A stretch of 34,050 nucleotides of DNA, from the NCBI GenBank assembly GCA_021804565.1, contig JAJZHK010000034.1:1-34050 (forward strand), in the 5' to 3' direction. Below are positions 9,693 to 15,827 of this stretch, one piece after another. The notes below the pieces were generated by a model that saw nothing but the letters and a program-made list of their open reading frames with translations, was not told the DNA's origin and made no database searches. The translations under genes and the position numbers were made by a program. The number at the start of each line of letters is the position of its first letter. The first letter of the stretch is position 1. The DNA is from Pseudomonadota bacterium. GTDB lineage: Bacteria; Pseudomonadota; Gammaproteobacteria; Pseudomonadales; Moraxellaceae.

Positions 9693-10955
9693 GTGGCCCT
9701 ACCCCGTGGAATCCAAGAGATCAGCAGGAAGAACAAGGACGGCACCCAGATCAAGAAGTATCGGGTGCAGATCAACAGGAAGAACTTCAAGCAGGATCGT
9801 CTGTTTGAGAGTTTAGACGAAGCTGTTGAGTTCCTGAATGCTTCAAAGTCAGCAACTGGAAAGAAGCAAATTCACCTGCTGGAAGAACAGCAAAAGGTTG
9901 AACAAAAATTAATTCAGGATTTCATCACAAATCCAAATATTTCTTCATATATTAAAGCATACATTGAAACATATGTTGATCCAATGTTTGCAGACTGCGA
10001 CCCAAAGACAGCAGAAGGAAAGATTAAATTAAGGAATAAAGCTTCAATCATTGGCTTTTATAGCACGATCAAAAAAACCGTAATCAATGAAAGAGCAGAT
10101 GAAGAATTTCCGATTTCAAAATTATTCTTTAAAAATTACGAAGGCAAAAAGCCATTCGGTGATTTTAAGCCAAAACAAATAACAGAAATTGAAATCAACG
10201 AATACATAAAAGCACGAAGGAAAGAAGGCATTAAACCTATTTCCATTCAACGAGAGCTAACAGCCATCAGCAATTTATTCAAAAAACTGAAGTATCTTGA
10301 TCCAGATTTGAAATCAATCCCAAATCCTACGAGGGATTATGATCGTGATTTGCTGAAAACTTCAGGAGGAATGATTTCCAAAAAAGTTCATCGAATCACA
10401 GATGAAGATAAAAAGAAGTTTTTTGAACTGCTGGAGAGTTACCCAAATCCTGAACTTGCTTGGATTTCAAAACTAATGCTTTTTACAGCAATGCGTCGAA
10501 CAGAGGCAGTATTGTTGAAATGGAGCCAAATTTTTGAAACCCATATCTACCTTGAACACACGAAATCAGGAAAGCCAAGAATTGTTTATCTCACACCTGA
10601 AGCAAAGGAATTACTGAAATCCATTCCAAAGAAAGAAGGACAGGATCGGCTATTCACTTATACAGTGCTGGGATACGATAGCAATTTTTATCGTGTGATG
10701 GAAGACAATGGATTAAAACACATTAAAATTCACGGATTACGGAAAGAAGCAATTTCAGGTTTTATTGAAAGAATTGGAGCAAGCAACAGCCTATTGATTT
10801 CTGAATTTTTAGGCTTTGCAAGTGTTAGGAAGATTGAGGAACACATTGAAACTCAAATTCCAGCAGGATTAAGCACTCAGGAAGAATTGTTAAGATCGGT
10901 AGGACACAGCAACCCAGCAATCACGCAGAACCACTATTTCAGCTTAAAGAAGTAG
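9693..10955 (+). CDS. int: Tyrosine recombinase (site-specific integrase)
   Basis: About 420 residues. It has an N-terminal basic arm-binding-like part (GIQEISRKNKDGTQIKKYRV), a central core-binding helical domain and a C-terminal catalytic domain. Counting from GTG 9684, the catalytic set is visible: Arg271 in TAMRRTEAVLLKW, Lys294 in HTKSGKPRIVYL, His350-x-x-Arg353 in IHGLRKEAIS, His408 in SVGHSNPAITQ and Tyr418 in NHYFS. The spacing between HGLR and GH is about 25 residues longer than usual, an insertion in the catalytic domain. GTG 9693 is preferred because GAAGG lies 8 bases upstream; GTG 9684 is the alternative. It presumably catalyses recombination at the msrA core. Confidence 0.93.
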   Translation: MALPRGIQEISRKNKDGTQIKKYRVQINRKNFKQDRLFESLDEAVEFLNASKSATGKKQIHLLEEQQKVEQKLIQDFITNPNISSYIKAYIETYVDPMFADCDPKTAEGKIKLRNKASIIGFYSTIKKTVINERADEEFPISKLFFKNYEGKKPFGDFKPKQITEIEINEYIKARRKEGIKPISIQRELTAISNLFKKLKYLDPDLKSIPNPTRDYDRDLLKTSGGMISKKVHRITDEDKKKFFELLESYPNPELAWISKLMLFTAMRRTEAVLLKWSQIFETHIYLEHTKSGKPRIVYLTPEAKELLKSIPKKEGQDRLFTYTVLGYDSNFYRVMEDNGLKHIKIHGLRKEAISGFIERIGASNSLLISEFLGFASVRKIEEHIETQIPAGLSTQEELLRSVGHSNPAITQNHYFSLKK

Positions 10956-10977
10956 TGTACAATCGGAGAAAATTTCT

Positions 10978-11343
10978 ATGGCAACCAAAGGACCTAAAGT
11001 GACAACATTAGCTGACATTAAAGCTCAGATGGCTGAATTGCAAAAGCAACACGATGCAATTGTTGCCAATGAAAAAGCAACCATCATTGCAGAAATGAAG
11101 GAAAAAATTTCTGACTATGGCATTACAGCTAATGAACTTGGGTTCCAGTTGTCAGCACCTACGAAGGTCAAAACCCCGAAATCTACACCAACAGACAAAC
11201 CTAAAGCAGAAGCTAAATTCCGTGGCCCAAACAATGAAGAATGGTCAGGTGGTCCCGGACGTCGGCCGGAATGGGTTAAAGCAATTATTGAAGCTGGTGG
11301 AAATATTGAAGACTACCGAATCAAGAAAGAAGAAACGGTTTAA
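10978..11343 (+). CDS. H-NS family nucleoid-associated protein
   Basis: A 121-residue protein with the H-NS plan: an N-terminal coiled-coil oligomerisation region (residues 11-45), a Lys/Pro/Thr-rich flexible linker (60-80) and a C-terminal DNA-binding domain, KFRGPNNEEWSGGPGRRPEW, followed by VKAIIEAGGNIEDYRI. This closely follows the H-NS/BpH3-type domain with its Trp-Ser-Gly...Gly-Arg-Arg-Pro-x-Trp core. The AT-hook-like loop, normally GRGRRP or similar, reads GGPGRRP here. H-NS proteins bind AT-rich DNA and silence foreign genes. On this AT-rich element it may silence its own cargo or the host's AT-rich loci. It lies 22 bases after int and is followed by a clear terminator. Confidence 0.88.
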   Translation: MATKGPKVTTLADIKAQMAELQKQHDAIVANEKATIIAEMKEKISDYGITANELGFQLSAPTKVKTPKSTPTDKPKAEAKFRGPNNEEWSGGPGRRPEWVKAIIEAGGNIEDYRIKKEETV

Positions 11344-11365
11344 CCACCACCCTACCCCAATAAAC

Positions 11366-11388
11366 AAGAGCCAGTTTCTGGCTCTTTT
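11366..11388 (+). terminator. Intrinsic terminator after the H-NS-like gene
   Basis: AAGAGCCAG (11366-11374), loop TTT, CTGGCTCTT (11378-11386), then a short T-run. A 9-bp perfect stem. Confidence 0.85.
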
Positions 11389-11403
11389 CATTCGAGCTTA
11401 AAA

Positions 11404-11715
11404 ATGAAGTTAAAAGAGTTTATTAACGAAGAAAATCATTTGTGCAATCTTACCGAAGATCAAATTGAAGAAATTTTTGATCTGGACGAAGTAAAAGCAC
11501 TGGACAACAACGAGTTTGAAAAACAGCGGGTTTTCTGGTTGTCTCAATATATGGTTGGAAATGTGAGCGAACCATTTGAAGACATTAAAAAGCTGGAGCC
11601 AGCCGATCAATACAGAGCTTTTGAAACTTGGATTGATTTAGTTAAAGACGTGGACACACTGAAGCCAATGATGAAATCAATTCTTCAGGATTTTATTAAA
11701 AATAAATCTGTTTAA
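11404..11715 (+). CDS. Unknown acidic protein, 103 residues
   Basis: I do not recognise this protein. It is acidic, predicted mostly helical, with no signal peptide or membrane segment and a single Cys. A notable stretch is WLSQYMVGNVSEPFEDIKKL followed by EPADQYRAFETWIDLV. It sits between the H-NS terminator and the restriction-modification operon in the AT-rich element, with element-like codon use. Small acidic proteins on such elements can be anti-restriction or DNA-mimic proteins, but nothing specific supports that here. The start ATG 11404 has only a weak ribosome binding site. Confidence 0.6.
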   Translation: MKLKEFINEENHLCNLTEDQIEEIFDLDEVKALDNNEFEKQRVFWLSQYMVGNVSEPFEDIKKLEPADQYRAFETWIDLVKDVDTLKPMMKSILQDFIKNKSV

Positions 11716-11720
11716 TGCAA

Positions 11721-11740
11721 AACGGGGACTGGTCCCCGTT
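11721..11740. terminator. GC-rich hairpin after the unknown gene
   Basis: AACGGGGAC and GTCCCCGTT around a TG centre. There is no T-run on the plus side; on the minus strand the stem is followed by TTTTGC. It may be a weak or bidirectional terminator isolating the restriction-modification operon. Confidence 0.45.
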
Positions 11741-11749
11741 AGACCATTC

Positions 11750-11781
11750 ATTTAATTGAATAAAAATCCATTCAATTAAAT
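11750..11781. promoter_or_regulatory. 12-bp perfect inverted repeat upstream of the restriction operon
   Basis: ATTTAATTGAAT (11750-11761), 8 bases, then ATTCAATTAAAT (11770-11781), ending 33 bases before the endonuclease ATG. The perfect, AT-rich dyad looks more like a protein operator than a terminator. No controller (C) protein gene is present beside it. The regulator could be the methylase, the H-NS-like protein or the 103-residue protein. Confidence 0.5.
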
Positions 11782-11814
11782 AAACGGCCTCAAATTTAAT
11801 TCACTGGAAATCAA

Positions 11815-12459
11815 ATGCCAACAAATCCATTTGACAGAAGTAAGCACGTTTACAAAAACGACGCATTTTCAGAACTGGTTAAGGACGCCGTTCGTTTTTT
11901 CAATGGAACCCCAGTTCATACACTACCACCACCAGAACGATTTTTAGGAACTGGTGTTTATGCGATCTATTACACTGGAAACAATCCACTTTACCAGAAA
12001 TATGCTCAATTAAATAGATTGTCTTACGACTACCCTATTTATGTTGGAAAAGCTGTTCCTAAAGGTTGGAGACAGTCAAGAACTTCTGACACAACAGAAA
12101 ATCAATCTAATGAACTTTACAATAGATTGAGAGAACACAGCAGAAGTATTGCAACGGGTGCTGACATAAATCTTGAGCACTTTATGTGTAGATTTGTGAT
12201 CTTTGAAGAAGAAGGCTCAGATATGATTTCAACCATTGAAGCCTCATTAATAAAAATAAACAGACCATTGTGGAACTCTGCTTTAGACGGTTTTGGAAAT
12301 CACGATCCAGGTTCTGGACGATATGAGCAAGCAAAATCAGATTGGGATGTAATTCATTCTGGCAGATCGTGGGCCGATAGATTGAATGGCACACCAAAAC
12401 AAAAGCAAGCTATAATTTCAAATATAAATAACCACTTGCAAACAGTTGGAAATAAATGA
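11815..12459 (+). CDS. Eco29kI-family GIY-YIG restriction endonuclease
   Basis: A 214-residue type II restriction enzyme. The GIY-YIG core is visible as GTGVYAIYYTG (45-55) and YPIYVGKAVPKGWRQ (73-87). From memory of the family, the catalytic residues of Eco29kI are Tyr49, Tyr76, Arg104, His108, Glu142 and Asn154. All six are present here at exactly those positions: GVY, PIY, NRL, EH, IEA and PLWN. Eco29kI cuts CCGCGG, so this enzyme probably does too. The gene overlaps the methylase start by 4 bases (ATGA at 12456-12459), with the endonuclease first, as in Eco29kI. AT-rich codons mark it as element cargo. Confidence 0.92.
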   Translation: MPTNPFDRSKHVYKNDAFSELVKDAVRFFNGTPVHTLPPPERFLGTGVYAIYYTGNNPLYQKYAQLNRLSYDYPIYVGKAVPKGWRQSRTSDTTENQSNELYNRLREHSRSIATGADINLEHFMCRFVIFEEEGSDMISTIEASLIKINRPLWNSALDGFGNHDPGSGRYEQAKSDWDVIHSGRSWADRLNGTPKQKQAIISNINNHLQTVGNK

Positions 12460-13571
12460 AATCTTTGGAAATTTTTTCTGGTGCTGGTGGGTTAGCCAAA
12501 GGACTGGAATTATCTGGATTTGAACATTCATCTTTCGTTGAGTTCAACAAAGATGCTTGCAAATCTTTAAGATTAAATTTTGAACCAGAAATTGTTTATG
12601 AAGGCGATATTGCAGAATTTGACCTAAATTCTCTATCGGAAATTGAAATTGTTGCAGGTGGTCCTCCGTGCCAACCGTTTTCTTTAGGTGGGAAACACAA
12701 GGCACACCAAGACAAAAGGGATATGTTCCCTTATGCAATCCGTGCAATTGAAAAGCTACAACCAAAAGCTTTTATTTTTGAAAATGTAAAAGGTCTTTTA
12801 CGTCAAACATTTTCAGAATATTTTTCATACATCATTCTTCGGCTGACTTACCCAGATTGTGAAATCCTTGATGATGAGGATTGGGGACAGCATTTAGAAC
12901 GACTGCAAAAACTAACGAAAAAAACATACACAGGCACACGCTACAACGTCCAATACAAGCTTTTGAACGCTGCTGACTATGGAGTTCCACAAGTTCGGGA
13001 ACGAGTGGTCATAGTGGGGATTAGAGCCGATTTAGAGAAGGTTTGGACCTATCCCAAAGCCACACATACTAAAGATCGTCTGTTGTGGGATAAGCACGTT
13101 ACTGGTGAATACTGGAGCAGGCACAACCTACCAGATCAACGGAATGAAGCCATTGGAGCCACTTTAAAGAGTAGGTATGGAATCTTTCCACCAGAAGAGG
13201 AAGCTTGGCAGACCGTGAGGGATTGCCTGAAAGATGTTCCACATCCTGCACAAGCTCACAACATACAGGACCACATCTTTAGAGATGGTGCAAGAACCTA
13301 CCCAGGCCACACAGGAAGTGAGATAGACGAGCCATCAAAGACCATTAAAGCGGGTGGTCATGGTGTGCCAGGTGGAGAGAACATGATCCGTTATGAAGAC
13401 GGTTCAGTCCGATACTTCACAGTTTATGAAGGAAAATTAATTCAAACATTCCCTAAAGACTACCTAATTACAGGCTCTTGGGGTGAAGCAATGAGGCAGA
13501 TTGGAAATGCTGTTCCAGTTAAATTAGCCAATGCAATTGGAAAGCATTTAATGCAGGTATTGACAAATTAA
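12456..13571 (+). CDS. DNA (cytosine-5) methyltransferase of the restriction-modification pair
   Basis: A 371-residue C5 methylase that should protect host DNA from the adjacent endonuclease. Motif I is FSGAGGL (7-13), motif IV is GGPPCQPFS with catalytic Cys72, and motif VI is ENVKGL (108-113). Motif VIII is QVRERVVIVGIR, and the C-terminal motif X-like block is RQIGNAVPVKLANAIGKHL. The target-recognition region lies between about 230 and 310. The predicted target is CCGCGG by association with the Eco29kI-like enzyme, which is inference. A strong terminator follows. Confidence 0.95.
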   Translation: MKSLEIFSGAGGLAKGLELSGFEHSSFVEFNKDACKSLRLNFEPEIVYEGDIAEFDLNSLSEIEIVAGGPPCQPFSLGGKHKAHQDKRDMFPYAIRAIEKLQPKAFIFENVKGLLRQTFSEYFSYIILRLTYPDCEILDDEDWGQHLERLQKLTKKTYTGTRYNVQYKLLNAADYGVPQVRERVVIVGIRADLEKVWTYPKATHTKDRLLWDKHVTGEYWSRHNLPDQRNEAIGATLKSRYGIFPPEEEAWQTVRDCLKDVPHPAQAHNIQDHIFRDGARTYPGHTGSEIDEPSKTIKAGGHGVPGGENMIRYEDGSVRYFTVYEGKLIQTFPKDYLITGSWGEAMRQIGNAVPVKLANAIGKHLMQVLTN

Positions 13572-13632
13572 ATTTAATCCTTAATATATGAATATCTGAG
13601 GGCCGGTCAATTCATATTGCACGCTATCAAGG

Positions 13633-13657
13633 AAGCCAGCGCAAGCTGGCTTTTTTG
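13633..13657 (+). terminator. Intrinsic terminator of the restriction-modification operon
   Basis: AAGCCAGC (13633-13640), GCAA loop, GCTGGCTT (13645-13652) and a T-run to 13656. A textbook stem with a GNRA tetraloop. Confidence 0.9.
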
Positions 13658-13673
13658 TTTTCTGATTACGAAC

Positions 13674-13702
13674 TTGACAAATTGCAAATAATTTAATAAA
13701 TC
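13674..13702 (+). promoter_or_regulatory. Possible promoter of the structured non-coding stretch
   Basis: TTGACA (13674-13679), a 17-base spacer and TAAATC (13697-13702). The -35 is perfect, the -10 only moderate. A start near 13709-13711 would coincide with the first base of a stem, GGTGTT (13711-13716) pairing with AACACC (13779-13784). Confidence 0.45.
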
Positions 13703-13709
13703 AAAAGTC

Positions 13710-14370
13710 AGGTGTTTTATGCGTCAATTGAATGAAGACCGGACCTCAGAAATCTGTCTAAATTCTTTTCCCGATTGGAACACCCGAACCAGCAGAAAGC
13801 CGAAGTAGAAGGCGGGGAAAAAAACAAAACTGACTACCATAGTCCCCTTAAGCAAAACTGCACTGAAATGGTTCTTAAAGCCAGAACAATGGAGAATCTA
13901 ACAAACTGGCAACGAAGGCTGAATCTGGACCGTGTTAGAGGGATACAAGAATCCTGAACCAGAGACTAACGAAATCTTGAAATTAGTTAGACCCAAATGG
14001 GCTCTATCCAAGAGCTAAAGGGAACAGCCCTAAACCACGCTACTACTAATCTGAACAAGGTTAAAGCGGGTTAGGGAAAGCTATAGGCTTTACCCTTTAA
14101 GCTCTATCCATTTGTACTGCCTTTAGGCAGTTTAAGATAAATTATAAGAATAAATTCAGATATCGAAGATCTGTACTTCCACAGGAAGTCCAAAAAGCGA
14201 AGCCATGAACTGCCATAGGCAGGTTTTATGCTAATAAAACAAAAAATGACAGCGGGCCAAAAAACAATATTTCAATTAGAAACCACAAAAGAAAATGCCA
14301 GCAGGGAAGCCGGCATCTTCAGACTAAAATAACCTTATTCAAGGTAACAAAATTATAGTTTTGTCCTAAT
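13710..14370 (+). ncRNA. Candidate large structured RNA in the 0.94 kb gene-free stretch
   Basis: Between the methylase (ends 13571) and the pilin (starts 14515) I see no credible gene. The stretch has many short perfect hairpins with small loops. They are GACTA-CCA-TAGTC (13832-13844), GCTCT-ATCCA-AGAGC (14001-14015), ACTGCC-TTTA-GGCAGT (14116-14131), ACTTCC-ACA-GGAAGT (14175-14189), CTGCC-ATA-GGCAG (14210-14222), GTTTTAT-GCTA-ATAAAAC (14223-14240) and an ATGCC/GGCAT stem (14295-14316). A longer arm pairs 13925-13929 with 13959-13963 around GGAT/ATCC. The word GCTCTATCCA occurs twice, exactly 100 bases apart (14001, 14101). A-rich single-stranded linkers separate the stems. The promoter fits the first stem; the 3' end is undefined. 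The RNA family is unknown, and short stems can arise by chance. Confidence 0.4.
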
Positions 14371-14514
14371 ACTTATCGTAAATAAAAAGCCGCTTGTCAA
14401 TAGGAAACTTGATTTTTTAATTTTTTCCTTTATAGGTATTTAAGCAATTCAAGATAAACGGCTGTTTATTTTGATTAGCGATAGAAAAATAACCAAAAAT
14501 AAAGGGAGAAAATT

Positions 14515-14952
14515 ATGAAATTGAATTCTATCAAAACACAAGCCCAAAAGGGTTTCACATTAATCGAGTTAATGATTACCGTTGCAATTATCGGCATTTT
14601 AGCTGCTGTTGCTTTACCAGCTTATCAAGACTATGTAGCAAAATCTAAAGTTGCTGCTGCTTTAGCTGAGATTTCACCAGGAAAAACAGCTTTTGAAGTA
14701 GCTATTAATGAAGGAAAAACCATTGCTAGTCCATTAGATATTGGCCTAACTGATAAAGCCACTGGCAACTGTTCCGTAATCTCTGCTGGTGGATCACCAA
14801 CAACTACTGGCACAATTTCCTGCAAAATGACTGGTAACGGCAAGATTCAAGACCAAACCATTACTTGGACTAGAGATAAAGACGCTGGAACTTGGGCTTG
14901 CACAACAAGTGCCGATGCTAAATATGCACCAACAAGCTGTCCACACGCTTAA
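14515..14952 (+). CDS. Type IV major pilin-like protein, element cargo
   Basis: A 145-residue prepilin. A short basic leader ([13 protein letters not shown]) is followed by [20 protein letters not shown], the class IVa prepilin peptidase site with Glu5 and the N-terminal hydrophobic helix. Four cysteines (GNC, ISC, WAC, TSC) could form two disulfides, the last enclosing a C-terminal D-region. GGGAG lies just upstream of the ATG, and a TTGATT/TATAGG pair (14409, 14431) is a possible sigma-70 promoter. I see no sigma-54 site of the kind usual for pilA. No pilus assembly genes are nearby, so it must use the host's type IV pilus machinery. Codon use is AT-rich like the element. Confidence 0.93.
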   Translation: MKLNSIKTQAQKGFTLIELMITVAIIGILAAVALPAYQDYVAKSKVAAALAEISPGKTAFEVAINEGKTIASPLDIGLTDKATGNCSVISAGGSPTTTGTISCKMTGNGKIQDQTITWTRDKDAGTWACTTSADAKYAPTSCPHA

Positions 14953-14971
14953 TGAAATCCAAATAAAAATT

Positions 14972-14992
14972 CCACCTTCGGGTGGTTTTTTT
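14972..14992 (+). terminator. Intrinsic terminator of the pilin gene
   Basis: CCACC, UUCG-type tetraloop TTCG, GGTGG (14972-14985), then seven T. It abuts the stop codon of the convergent small gene. Confidence 0.92.
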
Positions 14993-15167
14993 ATGCCTGT
15001 TCCTTTTTTCTTTTGTAATCCTCAACCACTCTTTGCATATAACTATTAAAAATTGAACTAACTGATTTTCTGTTTTCTTCTGCAATTTTTGAGAACTGAT
15101 TGAACAATTCTTCGTACAAATAAAGTGATCTGTTTTTGCTTTTTATTTCTGCTTTTTTGTTAGTCAT
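14991..15167 (-). CDS. Small ribbon-helix-helix-like DNA-binding protein
   Basis: A 58-residue basic protein: MTNKKAEIKSKNRSLYLYEE, then LFNQFSKIAEENRKSVSSIFNSYMQRVVEDY. A beta-strand-like NRSLYLYEE followed by two helices fits a ribbon-helix-helix fold. The open frame extends to 15317, but ATG 15167 has GGAGG 5 bases upstream and gives a compact protein. It is divergent from mobC across a repeat-rich region with a 16-bp palindrome, as expected for an autoregulator or relaxosome accessory protein. Either role is inference. Confidence 0.65.
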   Translation of the reverse strand: MTNKKAEIKSKNRSLYLYEELFNQFSKIAEENRKSVSSIFNSYMQRVVEDYKRKKEQA

Positions 15168-15181
15168 ACAACCTCCATTCA

Positions 15182-15260
15182 AATTTGCTTGTAATTTGCT
15201 TATAGGTTTACAAATCAAATATTCAAAGTCAAGAAACCAAACCACAAGCAAATTTGCTTG
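15182..15260. promoter_or_regulatory. Repeated TTTGCTT words and a 16-bp palindrome (operator candidate)
   Basis: AATTTGCTT occurs twice in tandem at 15182-15202 (separated by GT). The perfect palindrome CAAGCAAATTTGCTTG (15245-15260) contains it again on both strands. The sites flank the probable promoter of the small ribbon-helix-helix gene, so they are the natural binding sites for that protein. Confidence 0.5.
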
Positions 15261-15334
15261 CAATATCAAAACTTGATTTTGGTTTTGTTTTTGGTTTAAT
15301 GAATAGAGATAAGACAAATTCTAAGCAAGCCCAA

Positions 15335-15400
15335 TCATTCCCATAATGGAATGAATAAAAGCTGTGGGGTCCCCCCACTCCCCTATTTGTCGCACACGAC
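15335..15400. other. Candidate origin of transfer (oriT)
   Basis: Upstream of mobC-mobA are three closely spaced inverted repeats: TCATTCC/GGAATGA (15335-15354), GTGGGG-TCC-CCCCAC (15364-15378) and GTCG-CACA-CGAC (15389-15400). Non-coding dyads just before mobilisation genes are the usual setting of oriT in MOBP-type plasmids. The nick site cannot be assigned by eye. Confidence 0.45.
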
Positions 15401-15427
15401 TAACAACAATAAAAAGAAAGGTCAAAA

Positions 15428-15826
15428 ATGGAAGTCAAAAAGAAAAAATCAACTGGTCAATCAGGAGAAGATGGTAACGAGGAATTGAGAACAAAAGTTA
15501 TTTCAATTTATCTTTCGCCAACAGAATACTTGAAATTAACTGATCACTTTAGCAACTCACCACAAAGCACACTTGCAAATTTTTGTAGAGAAAAATTGTT
15601 ATCAAAGCCAGGAGCAGCAACAGAGAAAAAAGCAATTCTTGCAGAAGTTGCAAAAAGTATTTATCAGCAATCCAAGATAAGCAACAATATCAACCAGATT
15701 GCAAAGAAGGTTAATTCTCTAAAAACTGATTACCCAGAACTTTTAGACGAAATCAGAAATGAACTTGAAGAACTAAAGCAATTAAACAAAATAATGCTTT
15801 CCAAGTTCAAGAAAGTTGGAGGTTGA
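15428..15826 (+). CDS. mobC: MobC-like mobilisation accessory protein
   Basis: A 132-residue protein with a basic N-terminus, a ribbon-helix-helix-like start (VISIYLSPTEYLKLTDHF) and the signature helix SKISNNINQIAKKVNSLK seen in MobC relaxosome proteins, ending in a Lys-rich helix. MobC proteins help the relaxase open oriT. Its TGA is one base before the relaxase ATG, so the two are coupled. It lies immediately downstream of the candidate oriT. Confidence 0.82.
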   Translation: MEVKKKKSTGQSGEDGNEELRTKVISIYLSPTEYLKLTDHFSNSPQSTLANFCREKLLSKPGAATEKKAILAEVAKSIYQQSKISNNINQIAKKVNSLKTDYPELLDEIRNELEELKQLNKIMLSKFKKVGG

Positions 15827-15827
15827 A

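Noticed and set aside
13775..13957. 60-codon open frame in the gene-free stretch
   Set aside because: It starts without a ribosome binding site, has no recognisable protein pattern, and is crossed by local hairpins. It is more likely chance within a non-coding RNA region.
13790..14195. Group I intron-like strings (GCCGAAGTAG, AATCCTGAACC, AGAGACTAA, GGAAGTCC)
   Set aside because: The strings resemble conserved P/Q/R/S elements of tRNA-Leu-type introns, but their order and spacing are wrong and no split host gene flanks them.
14380..14514. Sigma-54 promoter for the pilin
   Set aside because: No TGGCAC-N5-TTGC pattern found; only a weak sigma-70-like pair.
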